From assembly GCA_022559845.1 (NCBI GenBank), contig CM040117.1, forward strand, positions 13,044,856-13,108,855: a stretch of 64,000 nt of DNA, read 5' to 3'. Each line of letters begins with the position of its first letter. Positions within the stretch are counted from its first letter, which is position 1. The notes beneath the pieces are model-generated. The model searched no databases. It was given only the letters and a program-made list of their open reading frames with translations, and was not told where the DNA came from. Below, piece after piece: positions 10,477 through 22,628 of the stretch. A program made the position numbers and the translations under genes. Source of the DNA: Amorphophallus konjac. Taxonomy: Eukaryota > Streptophyta > Magnoliopsida > Alismatales > Araceae.

Positions 10477-11947
10477 GTCCCGAGATTAAATGGCACCCAA
10501 GTGAATTGGTTATTAAAAAATTAATCAAAGCTATCCTCAATTTTAAGATTATGTGATAACAATATGGAACTAGTGCAAGATAAAATAGATCTATCAAAAA
10601 TAATCACTACAATAACCCTTGGTACTAGGCAGAGTTAACAAATCCATAGATTCACTCACGCAAACTGTTATCTTTCCGGCAAGAGTAACCTTGTCAGTCC
10701 GAATCCAACTTTTGATATACCAATGATCTATTTGAAAGTGATCATTTAATCTAGATCTAAAAGATGCAATTAATCTAATTCCACAAGCATGCGCAGAAGG
10801 GGGATAGGAGAAAAGGAACAAACCACAATGAGACAGCGATTTTTAGGTGATTCGGATGCCACAACGGCAACCTACATCCACCCCTCACCGACTGTGAGGA
10901 TCCACACACTATCTTGTAAAGAGATACAAGATCGAACACACACACATACACGTTGGGAGATGAAGGCTCCCAGAAGGTGTAAGGACACCCAACTACACAC
11001 ACAAAACCAACAGATTACTAGACACATACACGGATCTAGGAAGATCCACACACACAAGATTGTTATAGGATTACAAGAACCACACTTGAAGCTTAGAAAG
11101 ATTGAGAATGAAAACACAAAAGAAAAAGCTTGATTGATGCTCCCCCTTAGTTGATGAAGAGTTTCTAGGATGCAGCTTGAACTCCACTTGACTTGGGCTT
11201 GATCTCCTTCAGATATGGCTTGATCTTCACTTGAGGGTGGATGAAGAACTCTTCTCATAGCACTGTTCATGTCTACAGTGCTAGCTCCCTTCTCTTCCCT
11301 TTTGGTGGCCTCCTTGATCCAACTTGAGCATTGATGTTTTCTTAACCCTCTTGTATGTGTTTTATAGACTTTGAATGGTCCATGGACTCCCCCAGACCAG
11401 ATCCACAATATCTAGAGGGTTTGGTTGCTTAGGGATTAAACATTACCAAGAGGGAGGGCTTTCCTCGAAGTGACAAAAAGTCAACAATGTTGGGCAGCTC
11501 GCGGTTGGCGATCGACCTGCAGGGGCTGGCGGTCGACTGCCACTGAGAAACCTGAAGGAGGCCGGTCCCTGGGAATTCCGGTCGACCGGGATTGAGGGGG
11601 AGGTCGACCGCCACTGAGAAAAGCTGTAGAAAGGTCCATTCTGTTATTTCAAGTCAACCGGGATCAGACCGGAGGTCGACCGGACTGTCAAAAACCTAAA
11701 AAATGAAGAGTTTAGCCCAGAAAAATGTATCCATATGATCGAGACATGAATTGAACGAATGATTAAAACTTATTTAAAGTTCATTTGATTTCTTGGAAAT
11801 GTATTTGGAATGCCAAATACTTAAGGAAAAACCGTGAAGAAATCTGACATCATAGCTTATAGAATTCACTTAAGGTATTAGTTCCAAGCACGTGAACAAG
11901 TATATGCCCTTGGTTTTGTTATCATCAAAAGTACTGAGATATATACA
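10477..11947 (-). repeat. Cop2: copia-type LTR fragment, minus strand
   Basis: The right end reads ATATACA, giving a minus-strand LTR start TGTATATATCTCAG followed by a TTTTGATGATAAC phrase shared with the LTR at 58038-61023. A TATA box (CTATAAAA on the minus strand) lies at 11360-11367. Downstream of it, at 10790-11060, a CACACA-rich part contains TTTTTAGGTG(A/G)TTCGG as in the 58-kb LTR. GGTCGACC-type palindromes lie at about 11506-11685. The left side is cut by Cop1. No internal domain is visible, so it may be a solo LTR or part of a longer element beyond the window. It truncates the gene at 11948. Confidence 0.65.
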
Positions 11948-12562
11948 ATAGCCTATCTCTATAGTGGGCTTACCTCGGCGGCTATGGGGAGGCCTCTATA
12001 TGGATCCATGCTCTTATTTTCTAGTTGGGTAGACCTCCACCTAAAGTTTGACCCACATGAGGAAGCTCAACAAGCCTCTAGAATTTTCTCTAAAAGTCCT
12101 CTCCACTACATGACGGGCTCACTAGGATCGTGTGAGAGAGTGGTGAACCGGGTCCCAAAGGTGAAGAAGAGAGTGGAATGGAGAGAGCACCTAAAGGTGA
12201 TGCCTAAGAACCTCTTCTCATGTGCACCGGGGTTCCTCAAAACACAAAACATCCACACAAGGCTCTCATCGGGAGTGGAACTTCGGCTAGTGGACGCCAC
12301 CGAACTTATCCTCTACAACGCTCACCGGTGTCTACCACAAATCAGCCTTCCACGCCATGACTTTGAAGAAGCATCTCACCTTCCACCTATCAAGAGGAGA
12401 GACCTAGGCTCTAATGAAGATGAGGAGGAGATAAAGACAATCCAAGCTCTTTGGAGGATCAACAAGCTACACCAACCCATGGAGAGGGTTGAAGAAGACA
12501 AAGAGCAATGGAAAGCTTATGTAATAGCTCTTAGGGGATTGAGACCCAAAGTGGCTCATTGA
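11948..12562 (+). pseudogene. PMD/DUF7745-like gene, 5' half missing
   Basis: The frame is open from the LTR junction to a TGA at 12560 and begins with residues equivalent to YLYSGLTSAAMGRPLYGSM. It aligns by eye with the C-terminal half of the gene at 22629-23773 (YLYEGLSSACLGGPLFGSM; YNAHRCLPQISLPRHD against YNPHRCHLQIGLPRNE; ALWRINKLHQPMERVEED against TMWEISKVRPWQEVVEEN). Proteins of this kind belong to the plant mobile domain/DUF7745 group, common in plant transposons. It lies antisense to the Tat element Z. The 5' half was lost to the Cop2 LTR. The family name is a judgement from motif style, not a search. Confidence 0.6.
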
Positions 12563-13274
12563 TGTAATGATGCTTTTCTTTAATGAAATAAAGGATTTTT
12601 CCTTAATTGAGCCAAAGAAAGTATTAAAAATGATCAATTCTTCCAATTCTAATCAGTTTCTGTCTTTTTGTTCTGAGCCGCGACAGGCATTACGCCGTCA
12701 ATTCATCAAGCAGCGCCTTCAACCAAGTCGTCAATCACTTCAATCAATTTTCTAAAAATAATTTAAAAACCATGATTGACACCTTAGCAAGCATGCGTTG
12801 ATTAATTGACGCCCCAAACATAGGCGTTGATTCCTTTATATATTTTTTCAGATATTCCGTTAACTGCATGAAATGATGCCTTAACAGAAGCCATGCTCTA
12901 ACCAAATGACGCCTCCGTGTGTTGTCGTCAATCGTAAATAGTAATGATTACATCAATCAAATCTTCCCATTAATGCTCTGACGATAGTCCAATTTCCCAT
13001 GCAATGTTAAATGACGATGCTCGTGCTGTCGTCAAATCCTAAAATAGTGCCTTGAAAATAGCTGCCAATCATCCAAATGGCGACGCTACTTATGGTGTCA
13101 TTTCTTTTCAAACGTAACGCCCCCCCCCCTTTTCCATTTTTTTCTCCTTCCTTCGTTACATTTCCTTCTTCCTCTATTTCTCTTCCTCTGCTACTCTCTC
13201 CACCGAACCCTAACCCTTGCTTTCATTCTTCTCACCTCTTCCTCCATTTCTTTCTCCATTCTAACCCTAATCCC
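12563..13274 (+). other. Spacer with paired GACGCC...GGCGTCA-type motifs
   Basis: No gene seen. The stretch carries repeated pairs of complementary words such as GACGCC...GTCGTCAA and ATGACGCC...GTCGTCAAT every 20-60 bp, then a poly-C/pyrimidine stretch before the PMD exon. The ATG at 13077 is part of one such motif, not a likely start. Confidence 0.5.
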
Positions 13275-13622
13275 ATGGCGGGCCCCGGAAAATGTCAGCG
13301 AGTGATGGCCCCCGACGTCGTCGACCTTGGCGACGACCAACCCGTCGGCGAGGAAGTTCCACCCGCGGCAGCCGAAGACGCTCCGGCGGCGGAGCACGGT
13401 GGAGAAAATGTTGAAGAAGCAAGAGAAGAAGAGGGAGATGACAACCAAGAAGATGGATACAAAGAAGATGGTGAAGAGGATGAGGACGAAGGAGAAGATG
13501 ACGACGAGGAAGATGATGACGAGGAAGATGATGACGAGGAAGAAGAAGGACCAGCCGCAGCAGCAGCTCCCCATCCTTGCCAGCCACTGCGAGGAGGCCT
13601 AATGGAACCTAAATGGAGCAAG
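13275..13622 (+). pseudogene. Z-PMD gene, exon 1 (acidic N-terminus)
   Basis: From ATG 13275 the frame encodes 116 residues: an Ala/Pro-rich start and a long Asp/Glu run (about residues 48-92). It ends at a GT donor (GCAAG/GTTGGT), phase 0. The matching gene at 17679 also opens with a charged exon of 94 codons ending in phase 0, which supports the model. I chose 13275 because the upstream in-frame ATG (13077) lies in a repeated motif. The exon continues into 14215. The gene is broken downstream by a stop and a 37.6-kb insertion. Confidence 0.6.
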
Positions 13623-14214
13623 GTTGGTGCCCTAACCCTAGCCTTTCATTTCTTTTTGTTTTCATTTTTTATTTAATTTCCATAGCCCTCGGTGAAGGGG
13701 AAACAATGAAACAGAAAACTAGAGAATTGACGCCCCTGGTGGTGTCGTCAATTCAAATGACGACCTACCGCAGGTTGTTAATTCATTTTTGTTTTATTTT
13801 CAAAACATAGATTATTCATGAAATAACGCCCTGAATCATGTCGTCATTTTTAAGCCACCATATTTATTTATCATTTACTGCCATTTTTCTGTCATTTTTT
13901 TCTTTTAATATCTCTTTTTTATCTTGTTGTTTTTATTTCATATATTGTCGGTTCGAAACCCCCAGAAAACAACGCCCCCCACAGGGGCGTCAATTCAGCA
14001 TATATCGGCCATTAGGGTGGTCGTCAATTTTTTTCATTTTTATCGTGGAGAAAATTATCAAAACCAAAACACCCTCAGAAATAGCGCCCCCTACGGGGGC
14101 GTCAATTCAACAAATGACGGCCACAGAGTGGTCGTCAAATCAGACAGTGAACAAATTTAAATAGCAAATGAATCTTTCTTTGTAATATATTTATATGTTC
14201 CATTTACTTAGCAG
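13623..14214 (+). other. Intron 1 of Z-PMD with paired GCCCC...GGGGC modules
   Basis: Donor GTTGGT, acceptor TTAGCAG. It contains clear pairs: ACGCCCCCCACAGGGGCGTC (near 13971), TCGGCC...GGTCGTCA, and GCGCCCCCTACGGGGGCGTC (near 14084). These match the motif family seen outside the gene. Confidence 0.5.
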
Positions 14215-14698
14215 GGATTGATGCAGACTCAGATCTCATGGGTCCAAGTCCGGGCAGCTTATTATGGGTTACCAGACTTCCAGAGAGCGAGGATAGAGGC
14301 AATGGGGTTTGGCCCTTTTCTTAGCATTGAGCCCATCCGCCCCGACCTACCCTTGATCCAGGTTCTTAGAGAGAGGTGGGATAGGACTAGCCGGGTGTTT
14401 CTGATGCCCTGGGGACATATGGTGCCGAGCTTTGAGGACATCGCCCGAATCACCGGGTTGAGAGTAGATGGGGAGGCTGTCAGTGGAGTGACCCTTTCAG
14501 ATTATGGTGAGTTAGCCTGGAGACTGTTAGGGCTAGAGACGATAGCAGAGACCCCTAGGGAGTGTAGGACCATCTACCGCACTGACCTGACCATAGCTAT
14601 GGGATTAGGGGACTCTAGGCAGAGACCGAGGGAGTCCCTGGAGTAATTTTCACATAGGTTGGTTGGGAGAGTCCGGGCTGCCTACTGCCAAGACCCGG
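14215..14698 (+). pseudogene. Z-PMD gene, exon 2, 5' part (plant mobile domain)
   Basis: Starts after the acceptor AG at 14213-14214, in frame with exon 1. The protein has PMD hallmarks: a Trp-rich start (ISWVQVRAAY), then RVFLMPWGHMVPSFEDIARI and TGLRVDGEAVSG. A premature TAA lies at 14644-14646, with readable sequence after it (HRLVGRVRAAYCQDP). The exon stops at 14698 where element X begins and resumes in the same frame at 52338 once the duplicated CCCGG is counted once. PMD proteins of the MAIN/MAIL1 group act in the nucleus in transposon silencing and development; whether this copy was ever functional is unknown. Confidence 0.75.
14694..14698. other. Left target-site duplication of X (CCCGG)
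   Basis: CCCGG directly precedes the TGTTGATT terminus of the left LTR; the same five bases follow the right LTR at 52333-52337. Confidence 0.85.
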
Positions 14699-16427
14699 TG
14701 TTGATTTATTTGCTTCCTTATTTTTGTGGGTTTGTGATGTATGACAAAGATGATAAGCAAAAAAACAATGATCTCAATCAACACAAGGACATGTGAACTA
14801 TGAACCTAGGCAGTCCAAACAAGCTCTAGCATGGGCAATGCTATCTCAACCAAACTAATCCAAGGAAATAAAGAAAAACACACGCCGGAGCGTGGAGCAA
14901 GAGCAAATAAAACACACCGCGTGGGTGGAACAAGCAACGGAATATGAGATATGAGAGAGAAATCAATTCCCAATACTAAGGAAATAACGTGATCGCCACC
15001 AAAGTAAACACAAGTCAAGGACTTGAAAATACCTTGAAAATAGGTGGATGAAGCACCCGCCCACGGGAGAGAAAAACAAGTGAAATCAGCATATCAGCAT
15101 TGAATGTAACGGTCCAGACCCTATGCGTCACAAGAGTGTGACGGTCGCACGATGCACCGTTATATGAACCTGACGCGTCTTCTCAAGACCGTCAGACAAC
15201 CTGCAGAAATAGCTTATGAATTCTTTGAACTCCAAATCTTCCAGCCGGCCAGAAGACTTGGGCCTCGTTTGATGAACCTGTAAACCTGCCAATGAATGTG
15301 AAACACAAGAAAACAAACCCAGATCAGCCATTTAAACAAGCGTAGTATCAATTCTTAAGGGAATTAAGATCATTCAAAAGGAAAGGGAAGTACCGGATAA
15401 GTTTTGGTTTTTTAACCCCTCTGGGCGTTTTAAAAGATAGGAGGATGTTTTGATGAAGAAAAAAACAGATGCAGAACGTGGAATAAGGAAGAGGGACAAT
15501 GCTTTGAGGAAAAGGAAGAAGAACACAAGTGTGACAATGATGAACTTTGAAACTCAATAGAACGAATACTCCCTTCACCGTGAAGCAGATGGACATGAGG
15601 AACAATTCTCCTTGGTTGGATGTGGCTCCAGAATGCGGCAGCACTTCGACGTAAACTCTAGATCTTCCTCTCTCGGGCCATGAAGTTAAGGGTGCTATTT
15701 ATAGGCCCTCAAACTCTCCGGTCGAACAGAGGATAATCCAGCAAGAAAACAGGATAACTCTTAGCAAATCCTCGAAGATAATATCACCAAGAGTCCATAG
15801 AAACAAACAGAAGGTTCTAAGGATCAGATTTGGAAGAGCAATCACAAGATCAAACTCTTATCTCGACCACGGAGTAGCAGAGAAAAGGTCTGAACTGCCA
15901 AGACTCTCTGTTGGATGTAACGGCTACACGACAGACCGCCACAGGTAAATAACGCGCCCGGGAGAGACCGTCACTATCAACCTTATCTCAAAAGAGATAA
16001 GATCAATGGAAGCAGATCAAAACAATAGGACTCTTGAATGAAAGTAACGGCCATGGGTGGACGCTTTATAGAAAAGTAACGGCTGCACGACAGACCGTTA
16101 TAATCAATGGATAGGCCAAAGGATAAGGATTGAAACAAAGCCTTAAGTCGTAGGACTCTTCAATATGTAACGGCCATGGGCACATGCGTTAGATGAACAT
16201 AACTCCCCAGGTGCATACCGTTACAAACAATGAGGATAGAAATGATAACATCTTGCTAAGTTTCATCAAACGAGAAATCGCGGAACCATACTCAACCAAG
16301 GAGAAGACCCATGAAATAAACTTCAAACTAATGAACGAGACTCAACGAAGGAATTAATAACTTGGAGCATCACATAGAGTGAACAAGGAGATGACCCGAC
16401 TTATCGGTCATAAAACGGGTGTCAACA
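14699..16427 (-). repeat. 3' LTR of X (minus strand)
   Basis: Near-duplicate of 50605-52332. On the minus strand it begins TGTTGACACCCGTTTTAT and ends AAATCAACA. A TATA box (CTATAAATAG on the minus strand) lies at about 15696-15705. It contains several TAACGGTC...GACCGTTA-type pairs (about 15110-15205, 15950-16220). Confidence 0.85.
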
Positions 16428-16440
16428 GATGCCCCTCCTT
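16428..16440 (-). promoter_or_regulatory. Polypurine tract of X
   Basis: The minus strand reads AAGGAGGGGCATC immediately before the LTR start TGTTGACACC. The same sequence adjoins the Y LTR at 42992-43004. Confidence 0.8.
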
Positions 16441-17678
16441 AACGTCCTCTTTGCAGGGGAACGAGCGGAGGTGAAGCGAAAGCGAAATGGAACATGGAGA
16501 TGAAGCGGAAATGAAGCGGAGTGGACCAAAAAGTGGGCATTAAGGTAAACGACACACGTTCTTTACCAACAAGCGATAGGAATCTTCTGGGAAACTTCGA
16601 ACTGATCACAAGGAAATAGCCAACCAAAGGATGCAAGTCTGGAGAAACTAACAACTAAGGAAAGGAAACACGGCTAGCTGCCGGAGGCAACGGAAAGGAA
16701 AGAGAACTGACTAGACTCTAGACAGGAATCTTCAGCTAACCACATCAAGCAATAGATCGAAGAAAACCTTCGAATTCAGAGTGGAATGTCTCTCCTCATT
16801 CGAGATCAAGAACACAGCTATTCACCATCATTGAGATACCTTGAACAGATGAAGATCATGAATGCTCAAATATGCGTATGATGCATGCAGGGCTAAATGA
16901 AAAGAAATCATTAAAACAAATGCAAAGAAAGAATAAAATAACAAGATACTCAAGAATGGTATTTCTAGACCGGAGAAATCAGGGTCAGGACACTATCTGC
17001 AACCACGGCGTGCAAGACAGAACCATCGTCCCCGAATTTTTCTAACCTAACGGCCTATCCAACGATTAAACATGTGAACTCAGATCATCATCATTTTTGT
17101 TTAAGGGGAACATCAAATCCCATAACACATGAATGACCAGCCAGTTCTCGAGATAATATATCATAGATACCATATAGTAATGCATTAAAGGGATAAGGAA
17201 TCGAGATACAATACCTGACTTACCTGCCTGACGAATGTCAAAGCATGATGTTGTATATAACTTCATTCATGAGTAAAGAGGTTAGCCAACAATGGATATG
17301 AGCATGAAACAGGGCATAACCATTTGTACGCATGAGAAGCATCAATAATGTGCATCATGGAAGAAAAGGTGATCATTCAAGCATTTAATAGACCAATTCA
17401 TTCATCAAGAAACTTGCAAGATGTAACGGTCTGTGGAGAGGGCATTACATAAAGTAACGGACTAGGGAAGGGCCGTTAGAGACTGGGCGGTTCACATTCT
17501 TCAATAAAATAGTTCAAATCCATGTAACGGTCTCATGAGTATGCGTCAGAGACTGTAACGGTCGGACGACAGACCGTCATATTTCCTGAGCGTTAAAAAA
17601 AAAACAAACCGAACGGTCACAATCTTCATTCATTCATACAACACTCAACCTAAACCCTCAAAACCTCAACCGAGAGCA
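16441..17678 (-). other. X internal A, 3' non-coding region
   Basis: No gene seen. Positions 16441-17390 resemble 43005-44100 of internal B (shared phrases AACAAGCGATAGGAAT, GGAAAGGAAACACG). From 17420 there are TAACGG...CCGTTA pairs leading to the antisense PMD gene. Confidence 0.55.
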
Positions 17679-20635
17679 ATGACCGGCGACCTCCGTCATC
17701 CACCCAAGATGGCCGGCGACGAGGGTTCCCAGCCACCGAAGAAGAGGGAGAGAGGGACGAAGAAGAAGGCGATTCACCGCCTTCACCGCCGGATAGAGCG
17801 AGAGACCGTCCTGCCCACGGAGGAAGAAACTAGGGCGAGGAGAGAGCCAAGGGTGGAGGAAGATGTTCCCACGGCCGAAGAAGACCAAGGGGAAACACCC
17901 CTAGATGAAGAAGAACCCAAGGAACCAGAGAAGAAGAGGAAAAGGGGCCAAGACCGAGAGGTAGGCTCTCGCCCTAATTTTTCAATTAATAATTTTTTTG
18001 TGTTTTTATGTGCATGCATGTATGAGTGGGGGGTAGAAAATGGGTCTATGAACCCATTAGGATCCATTGTAGGCTTTTTGGACAAAGTGGGAAAGCCACG
18101 GAATGCGAGGGAAAAACGCCCTCCAGCAGAGAATGTGACGGTCCTTCCAGGGACCGTCACAAGCCTAACGCGCCACCATTGATGCGTTAGAGACAAGTAA
18201 CGCCCCATCCTAGGGCCGTTACAGTCACCAGAGGCTAGAACTAATTTTTGGGTTCTCAATTATTCAATTTTTTGTTTTGTTTTTCATTATAAATGCTTAT
18301 GCAATGATTTTATGATGCAATTGACTAACTTATGCTCTAAATGAATGCAGGGAAAGAGACGGACGAGGATCTCTTGGCTCCAGATCCGGGCGGTGTACCA
18401 AGCACTGCCCGATTACAAGAGAGAGAGATTGGCCGGCATGGGGTTCGCCGAGGTGCTGAGCATCGAGGTGATCCGGATGGACACGCCACTGCTATACGCT
18501 TTGCACGAGAGGTGGGATCCAGTCAGCAGGGCATTCATCTTCCCATGGGGTCACATGATCCCGACGTTGGAAGACATGGCGAGGATTGCCGGACTGCTGG
18601 TGCACGGAGCCGCAGTGACAGGATGGACGTACAGAGACTACCGAGAGATGGCCCAGGAGCTGCTGGGGCTAGATTTGATCAGACCGGGGCAGACGTCATC
18701 CCAGCTCTCGAGATCAGTACTACAAGAGAGCCTAGGACTGAGAGGAGCAGCCATAGCCGTGGGAGAGCTACCAGAGGAGCACCTCGGCAGAGTGATAGAT
18801 CAGGTGCGCCCACGAGTGGCGGCAGAGGCGGGACCGGGAGGGAGATTGAGTCCTGAGACGCTTCCTGATGCTACTGTTCGGGAAGCTCCTGTTCACGACT
18901 CGAGCGGACGTCATTAGCTGCAAGCTGCTACCGATGATCCAGGATTTGGGCAGAGTTGGAAAATACACCTGGGGAGCGGCAGTCTTGGCCTTCTTGTTCG
19001 AGCCCGTCAGCACGACGGACCGACAGACGATGCTGGGCGGCTTCTCGCCTTTTCTATACGTAAATGCAATTTAAATGCCTTCTATATGATTATGATTATG
19101 CAATTGACTAACTCAGCTTCAAAATGCAGATCTGGAGCTACATGTACCTCCCGGGCATCGGGAGAGGCACGCTACTCCACGCCGGCCGTATCCCGATCGT
19201 GAGGCGATGGGTGGTCGCGAGGGACCCGAGGTCGATCATCAGATTGACCCGGGCGATCCAGGATGATTTGGATGCCTTCCCACACACGGCGGTAAGCCCG
19301 AACTCAAACATGCTTTCTAAATGCTTCAAATGCTTATAAATGATGATTTGATGAATGGACTAATATGCTTTCATGTGAGATGGACCCCGTACAGAGGTGA
19401 GAGTTACGAGGGTCAGCCATGGGTGGAGGCAGCCCTCTCGTACCGGGGACGAGACATATGGGTGCACTGTATCCATATCATCGAGCCACTCCACTACCAA
19501 CTGATCCTGGGGACTCGGGGACTACACCAGCCCGAGGTGACCTTTCCACGCCGCAGTGACGAGCGCCCGGGCAAGTCAGCGAAAGGAATTAGCGGCGACA
19601 TAGATTGGTGCGCTCGGAAGGTGAAGTCCGTCCACGATTGGAACAAGCGGGGCAGAGCAGTGAAGGAGCGGGACGAGAGCGACGAGGCATATTTGAAATC
19701 CTTCGCTCGACTGTACGGGGACCGAGTGTACCGAGATACCCGACAACCGGTATGCAATTTCTAAACTCTAAACTCTGAATGCTCTTATATGAAAATTTTA
19801 TTCTATATGCACTGACTCATATGCTTTATAAATGCAGCTAGACCCCAAGGGAAGGATAGCCGAGCTCGAGGGGCTTCTTCACGCCACCGTCCAGCAGTGG
19901 GACGAGTATCGGGCCGCCCTGGAGCTCCTGGTAAGACTCTATAACCTTGGACCTAGATGAAAATGCGATTGACTGACCAATGATTTCTAAATGCAGCGGG
20001 CTGAGGGAGCCCAAAGAGTGGGACCGGATGCCCCATCATCATCCTCACAGCCTGCTGGGGACAGAGCTGAGCGGGACGCCGAGTTTGCTCGAGCGGTTGC
20101 CCGGGCCGAGGAGGCGGAGGCCACCCTCGCGGAGCGGGTAAGATACTAAGTGTTGAACTCCAATGCTTATGTTTGTGCAAATTAATATGTGACTAACTAT
20201 ACGAAATGCAAACTACAGGCGATAGAGCTAGCCACAGCAGCGGCCGAGGCAGAGGTCCTCCGAGCAGAGGTGGCCCGATTAAGAGGAGAGCTTGCACGGA
20301 CGGCAACGCAGATAGCAGACTTCGAGAGATACCGGTCCGAGGCACGAGCTGCGCGACTCGAGGCCCACGACATGAAGGTCTAGGTTCAGACCTTGGAGAG
20401 GACCATACGGATGATGGGCCGAGGATCGGAGCGGAGTGTCTCTCAGAGCGGAGCGCTGAGGAGTGCTGCTCGTGCCGGATTAGTGGCAGACTACCTTGTT
20501 AGCTCCTCTGGGCAACGGAGGAATGAGATGGCGGAGAGGGGCCAGCAGGAGGAGAGTGCCTCCATAGCACCACCGGCGAGGAGGCCGGAGGGTGGAGATG
20601 ATGATGGCGGCCCGGCGGATAAGCCGGCCGAGTGA
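17679..20635 (+). pseudogene. X-PMD gene: antisense plant mobile domain gene, seven or more exons
   Basis: Exons, from splice signals and comparison with Z-PMD: 17679-17960 (charged, Lys/Glu-rich), 18351-19059 (PMD), 19130-19291, about 19380-19749, 19838-19930, 19997-20137 and 20219-20635. Exon 2 carries ISWLQIRAVY, FPWGHMIPTLEDMARIAGLL and later GRVGKYTWGAAVLAFLF; exons 3-4 continue the domain (IWSYMYLPGIGRG; GRDIWVHCIHIIEPL). The last exons are Ala/Arg/Glu-rich coiled coil. Defects: a frameshift near 18840 with a TGA at about 18849, and a TAG at 20381-20383. Introns are short (about 60-390 bp) and mostly have GTAAG-like donors and GCAG acceptors. The gene lies antisense between pol and the 3' LTR of X. 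Host PMD proteins take part in silencing; a counter-silencing role here is speculation. Confidence 0.75.
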
Positions 20636-22321
20636 TGCATTCTTTTGGTTTTCTTATTTACTTGTACGTAACTTATATGGAAATGAAATGAAAATGCAAA
20701 TCTTTTTTGTGTTTTGTTGTGACTTTTATGTGAATGAATGGATGTGTATGCAGACAGGTGATCATGTGAAAAATGAATGGGAATGAATGCAAGAAAATGC
20801 AGGAAATGCCTATGGATGTGTGACAGAATTGTGTGGATGAAATGTGATATGCGCGATGGACAGGGTGAATGGAAGTCTGTAAGACCGCCAGGTCTAAAAC
20901 AGAGGCAGGAAGGAATAGTTCAATCACAGCAGCAGACAATGTAACGGTCTAAGTCCAAACTGTCAGGATCAAGTAATGCATCAGATAGAGGCCGTTAGAG
21001 AGGATAGAGCCCAATTTTGCAGAACTGAGCAGCAGGAAAAGTAACGGTCCATATCTGGGGTGTCATATATAAGCAACAGCCAAATGCTAGACCGTTAAAG
21101 ATGGCAGAGCAATATTGGACTATGAACGTACTGACCATACTTATGAGTGTACAGACCTTGCCAAAGTGATGTATAGACTTCGAGTGCAGACGTCCAGATG
21201 ATGTATAGACTTCGTTTTAGCAAAGAATGCTCAAACTTGAAGAATGTATGGACTTTGGACGAGGGATGTACAGACTTGTGGTTGTGTACACTTGGGCAAT
21301 GTATGGACTTGGATCAAGAATGTACAGACTTGAAGCGGTATGGATGTATAGACTTGGGATGAAGAATGCACAGACTTGAAGAATGTATGGACTTGAGCTG
21401 TGGAATGTACAGACTTGAGCGACGTGTGGACTTGAGCTGTGGAATGTACAGACTTGAGCGACGTGTGGACTTATACAATGTATGGACTTTAACAAGATGT
21501 ATAGACTTCAACATGATGTTCAGACTTCAAAATGCTGTATAGACTTGAACAATGCTGTATAGACTTGAAAACGATGTATAGACTTGAAAACGATGTATAG
21601 ACTTCAACATGCTGTGTAGACTTGAACAATGATGTATAGACTTCAACATGAAGAATGAATGTGCAGACTTCAAAATGCTGTACAGGCTTCAAAATGATGT
21701 ATAGACTTCAACATGAAGAATGAATGTGCAGACTTCAGAATGCTGTACAGGCTTCAAAATGATGTATAGACTTCAACATGAAGAATGAATGTGCAGACTT
21801 CAAAATGCTGTACAGACTGGGATGATGAATGGGATGTATAGACTTAACAAAATATGCAGGAAATGTGACGGCTCAAGCACAGTGCGTCAGAGATAGATAA
21901 CGGTCATGAGCAAGACCGTTGAGAATGATTGACCAAGAAGAAGCCAAAACTGATCAGCAGAGAATGTAACGGTTCAGAGAGAACACGTCATAAGAATATA
22001 ACGGTCTGATGCTAGACCGTTAAGCTTGACAGAACAAGGTTGGACCAAATTAAACCCACAGGAAATGTGACGGCCCAGAGCTGGCGCGTCAGTGGAAAGT
22101 GACGGTCCGACGATAGACCGTTAGAGCATGAATTGTACTCCAAGACGGATTGAGCCGCAAGGGGCAAAATCTGAGATAAGAAGCCTCCAATCCATTCTAG
22201 ACTTCTCCGAAACTTAAGATAAAGCCTTCCAATCCGAATCTTATCTCTTTAAAGCCAAAATCAAGACTTTTAAAACTTGGAAACTTAGCCAAAATCGTAT
22301 CTTTCTGAATTCTCTGCTAGA
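20636..22321 (+). other. Spacer with TAACGG pairs and a TGTATAGACTT array
   Basis: No gene seen. TAACGGTC...GACCGTTA-type pairs occur at 20940-21100 and 21860-22130. Between them (about 21160-21850) GATGTATAGACTT and variants recur every 15-30 bp; in X's sense direction this is AAGTCTATACATC. Confidence 0.65.
21631..21825 (+). repeat. 65-bp tandem repeat, three units
   Basis: Units start at 21631, 21696 and 21761 with GATGTATAGACTTCAACATG; the third is cut short. Units 1 and 2 differ at about one base. Each contains three variants of the GTATAGACTT word. Confidence 0.8.
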
Positions 22322-22628
22322 ATGGCTGAAAAACATCTCCTAAAGGGCAGGAAACAAGATGAAGAGAAGCTTCGAGGTGATGGCTATGGAGGAGAAGATC
22401 TATATAGGACCCAAAGCTGCAAGAAAGGAGTATGGAGAGCTACAAAGGCTGACCTCATTCCCCAAACACCTAAGCTCCAATGCTCCAAGCGTGGTAAGCT
22501 TCCATGACCTAAACAAGTTCAGAAATTTCCTGCACTTCATCTCTTTCTCATGATCTCCTTCTTTTCTTCTTCTCTTCAAGCCTCTTCCTGGTCCAAGATG
22601 CTATTCTAATCTGAAGTGGATAGCTCCC
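22322..22628 (+). other. Possible 5' exon and intron of the X DUF7745-like gene
   Basis: An ATG at 22359 opens 64 codons containing a plausible GTAAGC donor at about 22493. A pyrimidine-rich acceptor (TCTCTTCAAG) near 22580 leads into a frame that is open through 22629. This fits a short first exon spliced to the main one, but no second copy is available for comparison. Confidence 0.3.

Noticed and set aside
13077..13274. ATG at 13077 as the start of the Z-PMD gene
   Set aside because: It lies in a GACGCT...GTGTCA paired motif and a pyrimidine run; 13275 fits the gene model of the X copy better.
13191..13621. Minus-strand frames rich in Ser or His opposite the acidic exon
   Set aside because: Shadows of the GAC/GAG/GAT-rich PMD exon on the + strand.
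21160..21850. CRISPR-like appearance of the regularly repeated TGTATAGACTT word
   Set aside because: Spacing is irregular, spacers are related to each other, and the context is a plant retrotransposon.
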